From the NCBI GenBank assembly GCA_023428755.1, contig JAEYWX010000009.1, positions 1-64,000 of the forward strand: a stretch of DNA of 64,000 nucleotides. Direction: 5' to 3'. Origin of the DNA: Bacteroidota bacterium. GTDB lineage: Bacteria > Bacteroidota > Bacteroidia > Chitinophagales > Chitinophagaceae. Positions within the stretch are counted from its first letter, which is position 1, and the number at the start of each line of letters is the position of its first letter. The notes under the pieces are model-generated. The model saw nothing but the letters and a program-made list of their open reading frames with translations. It ran no database searches and was not told where the DNA came from. Shown here one piece after another: positions 20,061 to 28,087 of this stretch. The translations under genes and the position numbers were made by a program.

Positions 20061-20105
20061 TTAATTAAATGGGCTGTCTGCTGAGCAGACAGCCCATTTA
20101 ATTAA
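20061..20105. terminator. bidirectional-looking perfect hairpin terminator
   Basis: A perfect inverted repeat with 21-base arms (20061-20081 and 20085-20105) and a three-base loop. The GC-rich core GGGCTGTCTGC is flanked by AT-rich outer arms that supply the T-rich tail. It starts 27 bases after the stop of the giant T9SS gene and insulates it from the acyltransferase gene that follows. Confidence 0.85.
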
Positions 20106-20165
20106 TAAATTCTTTTCTAGCCTAGTAATTCCTTTTTTAATTCATCAGAAGAATATCAAACGAGT

Positions 20166-21338
20166 ATGATCGCCGCTACCGCATTAAAAATTGAGAATCA
20201 GCAAAAAATTTTTTTTCCAAATCTAGATGCTTTTCGTTTTATAAGTTTTTTGCTTGTGTTTTGGTTTCATGTAAACAAAGTTGTTTTTGTAAACCTAAAA
20301 GACCAGCCTATTTACAGTTTTTTAGATAGAGTTTTCGGAAATGGAGAATTAGGGGTGAATTTCTTTTTTGTACTAAGCGGATTTCTAATTACGTATCTGC
20401 TATTACAGGAAAAGAAAATCAATGGAAGGATTCATATATTAAACTTTTATGCCAGGAGGATATTGAGAATTTGGCCGCTTTTTTATCTATCTGTATTCAT
20501 AGGGTTCATAGTTTTTCCTCTAATCAAAAATTTTGCTGGTCTTGTTCCATCTGAGAATGCAAATCCAATTTATTATCTTTTCTTTCTTAATAATTTCGAC
20601 TATATCAATAACTGGCCACTATTTCCAGATGCATTGTCATTAATTGTACTCTGGTCTGTAGCTGTAGAAGAACAGTTTTATTTGGTTTGGCCGATAGCAC
20701 TTGCTTTTTTAAAGCAAAGATTATACCCCGTTCTGTTTTTTGCTGTAATAGCAGGATCTTTAATTTTCCGTTCTTTTTATATTTCTGAAAGCTCACATAA
20801 TAATGCGGTTCTTTATTTTCACACCTTTTCTGTTATTGGTGATCTTGCTGTTGGAGCGTTGATCGCCTATTATTCGTTTTCTGAAGGTCGATTTTATAAG
20901 TGGATAAGACAACTTGGGCGTGGCAGCATTATATTGCTATATCTAATAGCAATTATTATAATCTTGTTTAAGAATGAAATTTTTCATAATCAATATTTAT
21001 TGCTTCTGGAAAGACTTATAATTGCAACTGTTTTTGGCTTATTGATACTAGAACAGAATTATTCAAAAAATTCTTTTTTTAAATTGGGAAAATGGAAGAC
21101 GGTATCCCAATTAGGTAAGTATACTTACGGGCTATACTGTTATCATTTTATGGTTATTTCAATTTCGGCTAATGTTGTATTAAAATTTGGTACTGGTAAA
21201 GACAGTTTATTTTCAAGTATATTGGCGGCTTTAATTTCTTTAATAGTAACAGTAATTATATCATACTTTTCGTTTAAATATTTCGAACGTCCTTTTTTGA
21301 AATTGAAAAACAGATTTTCATTTATTGTTAAAGAGTAA
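20166..21338 (+). CDS. acyltransferase 3 family membrane protein (OafA-like)
   Basis: A 390-residue polytopic membrane O-acyltransferase with about ten hydrophobic helices. The first helix contains the family signature FRFISFLLVFWFHV, whose His is the presumed catalytic base, and the conserved loop after helix 2 holds FFVLSGFLITYLLL and RRILRIWPLF. The segment SVAVEEQFYLVWP is also characteristic of OafA/YrhL proteins. It would transfer acetyl or another acyl group from the cytoplasm to an EPS sugar across the membrane. It is followed 65 bases later by a second acyltransferase gene on the same strand. Confidence 0.85.
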   Translation: MIAATALKIENQQKIFFPNLDAFRFISFLLVFWFHVNKVVFVNLKDQPIYSFLDRVFGNGELGVNFFFVLSGFLITYLLLQEKKINGRIHILNFYARRILRIWPLFYLSVFIGFIVFPLIKNFAGLVPSENANPIYYLFFLNNFDYINNWPLFPDALSLIVLWSVAVEEQFYLVWPIALAFLKQRLYPVLFFAVIAGSLIFRSFYISESSHNNAVLYFHTFSVIGDLAVGALIAYYSFSEGRFYKWIRQLGRGSIILLYLIAIIIILFKNEIFHNQYLLLLERLIIATVFGLLILEQNYSKNSFFKLGKWKTVSQLGKYTYGLYCYHFMVISISANVVLKFGTGKDSLFSSILAALISLIVTVIISYFSFKYFERPFLKLKNRFSFIVKE

Positions 21339-21403
21339 GTTTTGATTTGAAATGAGAGTAGAATAAGTAATAACCTTAACCTGGACAACTTGTCAATTAT
21401 TTT

Positions 21404-22516
21404 ATGAACAATGTAGAACGGATCAATGGTTTTGATGCATTACGCACAATAGCCATGTGGTTGGGAGTATTGCTCCATTCTTTGATTGTATATAAAGCAG
21501 AGGCAGAGCCTAACTGGCCGCACGATACAACTAATTACTATTTTCTGGATTGGCTGTATGATTATATACATATATTCCGGATGCCCCTTTTTTATATGGT
21601 GGCAGGCTTTTTTTCACGTATGGTGGTTATAAAAAAGGGCAATGCTTATTTTATTAACCAGCGGGCCAGGCGAATTTTACTTCCCTTTATCATTGGACTT
21701 ATTATAATTGTCCCAATCAGTCTTCTGCCATTTCATTTCAACAGGTTTTATTATATCGACGGGTTGGATTTTAGTACATCCATCAGCAGAAGTTTACAGC
21801 AAATGGTTTCATGGAATGGGATGGCCCACTTATGGTTTTTGTATTACCTGTTGTTTTTTTATACACTCGTGGTTGTATATGTGTCTTTTTTGCAGCGAAG
21901 GATAGGTCCTTTAAACGATCAACTAAGTAATTGGTTTCGGAAGATCAGTATACTGCATATTGCCGGACTAATTTGCGTGCTTTTTTGTTTGCTCTATTAT
22001 TATCAAGTGTACACTCCGCCGGTATATACCGGAATTAAACCTAATCTGCTTTACGTTCTTTATTACGGACTGTTTTTTTGTTGCGGCTGGTTATTGCAGA
22101 TCCATCCAAAGAGCATTGAAACAACGGGGTCATACGCATGGGGTTTATTCGTAGCCGGTACTGTATGTTCTGTTGTTCGTTTTTTTCAGCCGGCAATTGC
22201 ATCTCCGTTCAACTACCTGTTGGTTTCATTTGAAACAATTGCGCTGGTAATAGGAATTACAGGGTTATTTATAAAACATCTCCGGAATGCGAATGCGGTG
22301 TGGCGTTACTTTTCAGATGCATCTTATTGGGTATACCTTGTACATGTGTTTGCTGTTTCATTGTTACAGGTAGCCTTACTGCAATCAAGTGTGCCGGGTA
22401 TACTTCGTTTACCCATCGTTTTAATGGGCACGTTTTTGTTTACAATGGTAACCTACAGGTACTTTGTAAGGTTTACGATCATTGGAGAATATTTGCATGG
22501 AAAACGGGAGAAGTAA
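21404..22516 (+). CDS. acyltransferase 3 family protein (OpgC/MdoC-like)
   Basis: A 370-residue polytopic acyltransferase-3 protein. The N-terminal signature is GFDALRTIAMWLGVLLHSLI, followed by the second-helix segment FRMPLFYMVAGFFSRM, which is closer to the glucan-biosynthesis protein C group than to OafA. About ten membrane helices are likely. In the OpgC group the enzyme succinylates periplasmic glucans; here the substrate is probably the EPS or another surface glycan. It is in tandem with the previous acyltransferase and may be co-transcribed with it. Confidence 0.8.
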   Translation: MNNVERINGFDALRTIAMWLGVLLHSLIVYKAEAEPNWPHDTTNYYFLDWLYDYIHIFRMPLFYMVAGFFSRMVVIKKGNAYFINQRARRILLPFIIGLIIIVPISLLPFHFNRFYYIDGLDFSTSISRSLQQMVSWNGMAHLWFLYYLLFFYTLVVVYVSFLQRRIGPLNDQLSNWFRKISILHIAGLICVLFCLLYYYQVYTPPVYTGIKPNLLYVLYYGLFFCCGWLLQIHPKSIETTGSYAWGLFVAGTVCSVVRFFQPAIASPFNYLLVSFETIALVIGITGLFIKHLRNANAVWRYFSDASYWVYLVHVFAVSLLQVALLQSSVPGILRLPIVLMGTFLFTMVTYRYFVRFTIIGEYLHGKREK

Positions 22517-22635
22517 AGCATTGCATTACTTCTGGATTAATTTCCTGCCGCAATTACCCGATGCGAAATAAACACTACAGTTCTGACTCTTTCAGTTGAA
22601 CAAAAAGAAATCGAACAATTGAAACAATGATTAGA

Positions 22636-23784
22636 TTATACCTTTTGTTTTTCTATGTATTTATATTGGTTTTCAATAAGCCAAAGCATCATTGGGAGAA
22701 ATACAAGAACAGTTGGCACAAGGAATAACCTGGTTTGGTAAATAACGACTGAATAGATGTGAACAGCAAACCAAACCGGAACAAGTGCAATAAACCATGT
22801 TCGTAACATGATCGGAAAGCGCCTGAAACAATACAGGATAATGAATGGAATTACACTAAAAGTGCCAATCATCTCAAAATACGCCTTTACTCCAACAGCA
22901 CTAAACAGATTCAGTTTTACCATTGGAAGCCCCGACGGAACTTTCCATGTTTGTGAAGGAACATAGCCATAATACATCCGTAGTCCTGTAAATACCGATG
23001 CAAAAATAATATACAATGCCGCTGTTAACAGCCATACATTTATTGCAGGGAATTTGATGGATTTGATATTAAATTGGAGAAAACGAAAGTTTGTAAAATC
23101 TGTATTTGAAATAAAATAGAGACCAGGTATAAGCATTGCAGTTTCTCTGTTAAATGCAGCAAAAAGCGTAAGTGGAATTAGCCAGTATGGGTTTTTCCGG
23201 TAGAGAATAATGATGGCCGTTAACAGATAGAATACATTGTCCAGATAGGTGTTGAACGTGAGGTCACTGGCTATCACAGCATTTCCCATAGCCAACGAAA
23301 GAAATAGTAGCCCGAAAAAAAGAAGCCAGTCGTTTTTTATAAAAAAGCTCCATACCCTGTATGAAAGAAAAAAAACAAGCATGTTCAGGACAAACCGAAA
23401 GAACAGGAAAACAACCATGTACTTTACAGCGCCATTTGTTTGAAGTAGTTCAAAAAATTGTTTTGTTTCCGGGTTGGGCTCCGAAGTTTGCTGAAATTGA
23501 AAATTAAATTTTTCTTCAATTGGGTAGATGCGGTCAATTGTATGATTGTAGCCCCACATCAATCCCTCAATTATAACCGGACATAACATCCTGTATTGCC
23601 AGGGATTAAAATATTCTGACTTCCCCTGAAGGAGGGCCTGGTGGCGCTCGTAAGTAGTTACAGCAGCTCCATTATAAAAATTCTTGTAAATTGGGTATAA
23701 CGAAAGGAGTGAAAAACAAAATGCAACAAAAAATAATTTACCCCTTGATTTTTTTTGCAACAATTGTGTAATGCGGATAGACAT
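22636..23784 (-). CDS. polytopic membrane protein of the EPS locus
   Basis: A 382-residue integral membrane protein with about nine or ten hydrophobic helices and no family I can name with certainty. A short soluble stretch after the first helix holds the motif NPWQYRMLCPV; such an aromatic-Arg-Pro motif occurs in several uncharacterised GT-C-like membrane proteins. A role as a lipid-linked sugar transferase or a polymerase is possible. The start at 23784 lies 47 bases inside the upstream methyltransferase gene, and no later in-frame ATG would keep the first helix, so the genes overlap. It is the last gene of this operon. Confidence 0.7.
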   Translation of the reverse strand: MSIRITQLLQKKSRGKLFFVAFCFSLLSLYPIYKNFYNGAAVTTYERHQALLQGKSEYFNPWQYRMLCPVIIEGLMWGYNHTIDRIYPIEEKFNFQFQQTSEPNPETKQFFELLQTNGAVKYMVVFLFFRFVLNMLVFFLSYRVWSFFIKNDWLLFFGLLFLSLAMGNAVIASDLTFNTYLDNVFYLLTAIIILYRKNPYWLIPLTLFAAFNRETAMLIPGLYFISNTDFTNFRFLQFNIKSIKFPAINVWLLTAALYIIFASVFTGLRMYYGYVPSQTWKVPSGLPMVKLNLFSAVGVKAYFEMIGTFSVIPFIILYCFRRFPIMLRTWFIALVPVWFAVHIYSVVIYQTRLFLVPTVLVFLPMMLWLIENQYKYIEKQKV

Positions 23785-24418
23785 ACATTCTTTTTTTAGT
23801 TGAACTTACAATTGACATTCCGTTTGTTTGGATCAGTTGTTCAGCTTTTTTATGAGGCAGTTCATTTCCAATTTCACCGGCAAAAACCAGATCATGCAGT
23901 TTATTGCAATATACCAACAGGCTACTGCCATTAATATCTTTTAGTACAAGCCGGGCTCCGGGTTTCATCCCTTTAATGAGATTTGCGAGAAATGATTCTT
24001 GTGCTGGTTTTGGTACATGATGCAGCACATCGTTTAAAAATACAATATCCAAATCACCTATCACTTTCGGAAAAACAATTCCATCGAACGTTTCAAAGAT
24101 AGAAGGCACAGTACTATACTTTTGAAATAATTGTCTTGCATTTTCAACGAGACGCTGATCAATTTCAATACCAAATACCGATGCTGGTTTTGCAAACTGT
24201 GACAACAAAAGGCAAAACTGGCCTGATCCACAACCAATATCTCCCACTTTTTCCCCTTCATTAACTAAACCAATTAAATCAACAAATGGGCAAACGAGTG
24301 GCCGGTAATACACTTTTAATTTATCAATAAAGCCGGAACTGAAATCCAGCGATTTGAGATACTTCAATAAATCACTGTTTGAGAGGGGTTGCTGATTATC
24401 TGGTGCTTTGTTGCTCAT
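23738..24418 (-). CDS. class I SAM-dependent methyltransferase
   Basis: A 226-residue methyltransferase. Motif I is GDIGCGSGQFCLLL, the second strand ends in GIEIDQ, and the motif-IV region is IVFLNDVLHHV. The N-terminal 50 residues are a helical cap. It overlaps the acyltransferase gene upstream by 23 bases and the membrane-protein gene downstream by 47 bases, which argues for coupled translation. A glycan or lipid-linked sugar is the likely acceptor from context only. Confidence 0.8.
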   Translation of the reverse strand: MSNKAPDNQQPLSNSDLLKYLKSLDFSSGFIDKLKVYYRPLVCPFVDLIGLVNEGEKVGDIGCGSGQFCLLLSQFAKPASVFGIEIDQRLVENARQLFQKYSTVPSIFETFDGIVFPKVIGDLDIVFLNDVLHHVPKPAQESFLANLIKGMKPGARLVLKDINGSSLLVYCNKLHDLVFAGEIGNELPHKKAEQLIQTNGMSIVSSTKKRMYVYPHYTIVAKKIKG

Positions 24419-25523
24419 ACGCTTTCTGATTAGTGGTGATAGATTGTTTTTTTCGAAACGAAAACAAGAACCAAAGAATGTTCTCTTTAATTAACAGATT
24501 ATAAATCATTATACAAACCGGAATGCTGATTGTAATACCTGATAATAAAAGCACAAAAGGGTTGGCTATATGCAAAAATTTCATAAGTATAATTCTTATA
24601 AAACTAAATACGAACACGTGCATTACATATATGTAAAGCGAGTGTAGTCCGATGATACGTAGAAATCTGATTTGCTTGAAATTTTCAATGAATAACGAAA
24701 AAACGATCATCATAAAACAACCTGCCAATGCTATAAAAATATATTCGGTACGGCCGGTTGCAATTGATGTAAAATAACTCTCAGGCTTACTTAAATAATA
24801 GAGCTGAATAAAAATAAAAACCGGAAACGAAAGAACAAGAAGAAGGGGTGATTTTAATTTTTGTTGATTCGAAGTGTTCAAAAGAAAGTGTGAAACCGCA
24901 TCTCCTACTGCAAAAAATACGTAAAACTCCATCCAGTCCGATATAATACTAATATCTCTAAGGTAAGGCGATGTGAAGTAAAGTGCCAAGCCGAAAACAA
25001 TCTGAAAAAAAACAGGCGGGTTAAGTTTACTTTTTATAAATGCGTAAACTAATGTTACATTAAACAAAGCAGGTAAATACCAAAACTGGTCAAGTTCCCT
25101 TGGCAAATAAAATATGTAAGTGTAATCAATAAGCCCCCTGCTTGAATTCGTAAAATCCGTGAAAATAATTTGAGTGGTAACTTGTAAAAAAACCCAGATA
25201 AAATAGGGGTAGATTAACGTTTCCAGTTTGATCGAAAACAGCTCTTTAAATGTTTTTTTTTGAAGGCTGGCATTTATAAATAACCCGGATAGTATAAAGA
25301 ATAAAGGCATGCGGAAACTATAGAAAATCATATTTGCAGTTACCATATAGGATGGGATGTTTATTCCCGATCGTTCTATTCCTATCAGAACATGTCTGTA
25401 AACAACAAGTACAATGGCAATTCCTTTTACGTAATCAACCCACTTAAGCCTTGTTTGGTTCAAATAGGGCAGATTAAATGCTTTTGAAAAAAAACCGCTT
25501 GATTTTTGTTTTGATAAACTCAT
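24396..25523 (-). CDS. acyltransferase 3 family membrane protein
   Basis: A 375-residue polytopic O-acyltransferase, the third of its family in the window. The first helix contains WVDYVKGIAIVLVVYRHV, where the usual His lies in YRHV, and the second helix region is FYSFRMPLFFILSGLF, the common form in WecH- and OatA-like proteins. Ten hydrophobic segments are likely. Its position in the operon with polymerase and copolymerase genes points to acylation of the EPS repeat unit. Confidence 0.85.
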   Translation of the reverse strand: MSLSKQKSSGFFSKAFNLPYLNQTRLKWVDYVKGIAIVLVVYRHVLIGIERSGINIPSYMVTANMIFYSFRMPLFFILSGLFINASLQKKTFKELFSIKLETLIYPYFIWVFLQVTTQIIFTDFTNSSRGLIDYTYIFYLPRELDQFWYLPALFNVTLVYAFIKSKLNPPVFFQIVFGLALYFTSPYLRDISIISDWMEFYVFFAVGDAVSHFLLNTSNQQKLKSPLLLVLSFPVFIFIQLYYLSKPESYFTSIATGRTEYIFIALAGCFMMIVFSLFIENFKQIRFLRIIGLHSLYIYVMHVFVFSFIRIILMKFLHIANPFVLLLSGITISIPVCIMIYNLLIKENILWFLFSFRKKQSITTNQKAYEQQSTR

Positions 25524-25638
25524 GCGGTATATGATTTATGGCAATGGACTTTTCGATATTTCTCAAAATGGTTACCAGTAAACGATACAAAATAATATGA
25601 AGGGTAGGGATAAACCATAAACAAGCTTTATTGAAGAA

Positions 25639-26406
25639 TTATTTAACAATGTTGTCAAGACTTACACCAATCATTCGTTCAATATCCAGTTTTATTAAAT
25701 CTTGCTCAAGTTGTAACGACAATTTTTTAGACAGTTCGAGGTTGTATAATTTTTGAGCAACGTTATATACATCAATTGTAATTTGATCATTCCTGAATTT
25801 GTCTTTTGCCTGCAGAAATGCGGTTTCTTCATTGTCAAGAATATCTGTTTGCAACTTAATAAGTTCGGCAAGGTTTTGATATCGTTGGTATTTTGATAAA
25901 ATCTCTGCTTTAATACTTCGTGCAAGCTGCTCCTGGTTGTTTTTACTTATTTTGACCTGCTCCCTGGCAGATTTAACACTGGTGCGAGATAAAATTGTTC
26001 CCAGCGGTATATTTACTCCAAAAAAGTACCGGGGGAACACAACGTTATTTGCCACATTTGGATTTTGTATAAATGTATTTTGATCATTTAAATTCGCTGA
26101 AAGTGTTAGCAGGTTAATCCACTGATTTTTTGCGGCTTTTAACAGGTATTCATTGATTTTATTCTGACTTTCGGAGCTTTTAAAAAGCGGACCGTTAATG
26201 GCTAAAGCCACAAGTTTATCTTCAATTGAGAGTGAGTCGTTATGAATAATTGCCGAATCTGCGCTGGATATCGTGGGATGCAGAAATGATTCATTTGATT
26301 GTGCTTTTGAACTTGTGCAAGTAACTACAACGAGCGAAACTAACAAAAGGAAACGAATGGTTACAACAGTTGCTGTTTTTTGCGGATTTGTAGTAATACG
26401 ATTCAT
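25639..26406 (-). CDS. half-length TolC-like outer-membrane efflux family protein
   Basis: A 255-residue exported protein with a hydrophobic signal sequence at about residues 15-35. The mature part shows the OEP/TolC pattern once: a helix after INEYLLKAAKNQWINLLTLSAN, a beta segment with FFGVNIPLGTI, then a long coiled helix from RTSVKSAREQVKISKNN to about residue 240. Full TolC proteins have this unit twice in 420-480 residues, so this is about half the usual length. It starts nine bases after the polymerase gene. It might form a periplasmic or outer-membrane partner for EPS export, but that is inferred from position. Confidence 0.65.
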   Translation of the reverse strand: MNRITTNPQKTATVVTIRFLLLVSLVVVTCTSSKAQSNESFLHPTISSADSAIIHNDSLSIEDKLVALAINGPLFKSSESQNKINEYLLKAAKNQWINLLTLSANLNDQNTFIQNPNVANNVVFPRYFFGVNIPLGTILSRTSVKSAREQVKISKNNQEQLARSIKAEILSKYQRYQNLAELIKLQTDILDNEETAFLQAKDKFRNDQITIDVYNVAQKLYNLELSKKLSLQLEQDLIKLDIERMIGVSLDNIVK

Positions 26407-26415
26407 ATTGTGCAG

Positions 26416-27915
26416 TTAAGGGTTTAGAAGTAATGGTTCGTTTCGTAAGCGTAGAACAATGGCTATTAACGGAAAATATACAACAATATCTGTAATTTGC
26501 CCAATAGCCTCTTGGGTATAATCGCCCATATAAGAAGCAAAAAAAGAGGCTGCGCAGGCTGCAAATATTACTTTGGTCTTTTTATCCGTAGTGCTAAAAT
26601 ATCCTCGTACAGCCGTTTTCAATATTGTAAAATATAGAAACAATAATAACCCAAAACCAATCCAACCAGTCTCAAGAGCTTTTTTCAAATAGCCACTGTC
26701 TGGTGGAAAACCTGCTAATGGATGGGAGGGGTTGTTTTTTAACCCTTCTGTTCCTGTAGTATTTAAACCGCCGCCAATTGGATGCGAATAAAGGTAGGGC
26801 TGTATCCTTGCCCTGTTAACTTCTCTTACAATATAGGAAGGGTCTTTTGTACCGCCCTTGAATGTATTCCGGAACTGGTACACATGTCTGTTATGTGTTG
26901 GCGCATAAAGTAAAACAAGAAATATAAAAAGCCCTGCACCTGCAACAATTTTTGAAGTGGTAGTATCAATTGTGGTGAGCAGGAACAAAACAATACCTGC
27001 AATTACCATCACGTTTGCAGTTCTGGTTAACGAAAACGTCATAGCAAGTAAAAGCAGTGAAATTCCAATTACCAAAACCACTTTATAAATGGTTTTTTTT
27101 ACTCCGGTTAGAAGGCCAATAAAAAAAACGCTGGTTGTAGCCATTACGATAGAAAGGGATAAGGCATCCGGAAAGGTTGACATTCTTCTTGCACCACCAT
27201 TTACAAACGTCATTCGGTATCTTTTTTCATCTTCCTGTAACCAGCGTATCTCAAAATCAAAAAAGCCATGAAATTCCTGGATGATTGCATAAATGGCCAC
27301 AATAGTACTAAAGAGAAATATCACCTTAATAAATCGATAAATGATTTCCTTAGAAACAAGGGTATTATATGCAATAAAAAGCAGTAAAAAAGTGGCAACT
27401 ACTTTTCTAACTGCAGGAAACCAACCTGTCAATAGATTTCCATACGGATTAAATAGCTGAATTGCAGTATAACCGTATAAAAACATCAGCACAATTACAA
27501 CCCGATGTTTTGAAAACTGCATAATGCTGGTTTTCAAATCAGTTCCTCTCACGAGGAAACCTAGAAATGTAAGTCCAATGAGGATATCAGAGGGTACCCC
27601 GACAAGCAGGGCATTGTTGAGAAACGCTCTGTTTACAAAACTGATGAAAAAGGAATAAGCAATGATAATGTACAAGGCCGCCTCGGCATTTACGATACAA
27701 ATACACGCAACAACCAGTGACAGGAGAATTACGGGTGTTACTAACGTAAGCGTTGGAGATATAGCAGCGGATAATCCTATGCCTACAGTAAGCAGAAATA
27801 GAAATGCATAACCCAGCCACATGCGGGACTTGAGTTCATTTCCGCTACCCGTAATAACATCACGCAAGAGAAGATGCTTTTTTAGATTTTTTATAGTGGT
27901 ACCCGGAGCTTGCAT
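26416..27915 (-). CDS. O-antigen ligase/polymerase family protein (Wzy/WaaL-like)
   Basis: A 499-residue membrane protein with about a dozen hydrophobic helices and one large periplasmic loop at roughly residues 335-430. That loop contains SHPIGGGLNTTGTEG, which matches the Wzy_C/WaaL loop motif. Proteins of this family either polymerise lipid-linked repeat units or ligate finished chains to a carrier. With a Wzc-like gene just upstream, EPS polymerisation is the better guess. It follows the 38-codon ORF by eight bases. Confidence 0.8.
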   Translation of the reverse strand: MQAPGTTIKNLKKHLLLRDVITGSGNELKSRMWLGYAFLFLLTVGIGLSAAISPTLTLVTPVILLSLVVACICIVNAEAALYIIIAYSFFISFVNRAFLNNALLVGVPSDILIGLTFLGFLVRGTDLKTSIMQFSKHRVVIVLMFLYGYTAIQLFNPYGNLLTGWFPAVRKVVATFLLLFIAYNTLVSKEIIYRFIKVIFLFSTIVAIYAIIQEFHGFFDFEIRWLQEDEKRYRMTFVNGGARRMSTFPDALSLSIVMATTSVFFIGLLTGVKKTIYKVVLVIGISLLLLAMTFSLTRTANVMVIAGIVLFLLTTIDTTTSKIVAGAGLFIFLVLLYAPTHNRHVYQFRNTFKGGTKDPSYIVREVNRARIQPYLYSHPIGGGLNTTGTEGLKNNPSHPLAGFPPDSGYLKKALETGWIGFGLLLFLYFTILKTAVRGYFSTTDKKTKVIFAACAASFFASYMGDYTQEAIGQITDIVVYFPLIAIVLRLRNEPLLLNP

Positions 27916-27923
27916 GGCGGTAA

Positions 27924-28040
27924 CTAAAAAAACATTATTTTGATAAACAATGCGCCCATTGCCGATCCGGCAAAAAGAAGGACCAGCTTCTCATGAAGCG
28001 AAATAGGCTCTTTTATTTTTGCTTCTTCCTGTTTGTACAT
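27924..28040 (-). CDS. 38-residue single-span membrane peptide in the EPS operon
   Basis: A short ORF from ATG at 28040 to TAG at 27924. The first 18 residues are charged (MYKQEEAKIKEP onward) and residues 19-38 form one hydrophobic helix, LVLLFAGSAMGALF and beyond, ending in two Phe. It fills the gap between the Wzc-like gene (47 bases upstream) and the polymerase gene (eight bases downstream) in the same direction. I know no family for it. The ordered charged-then-hydrophobic layout and tight spacing favour a real membrane peptide that may attach to the Wzc- or Wzy-like protein. Confidence 0.55.
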   Translation of the reverse strand: MYKQEEAKIKEPISLHEKLVLLFAGSAMGALFIKIMFF

Positions 28041-28087
28041 CGAATATTTATTTAAGTGAAGGGATTATTTGTATATGTTCGTTTGGC

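Noticed and set aside
22510..22532. Weak inverted repeat GAAGTAA...TTACTTC after the second acyltransferase gene
   Set aside because: Seven-base arms overlap the stop codon and there is no T-tract, so I did not call a terminator.
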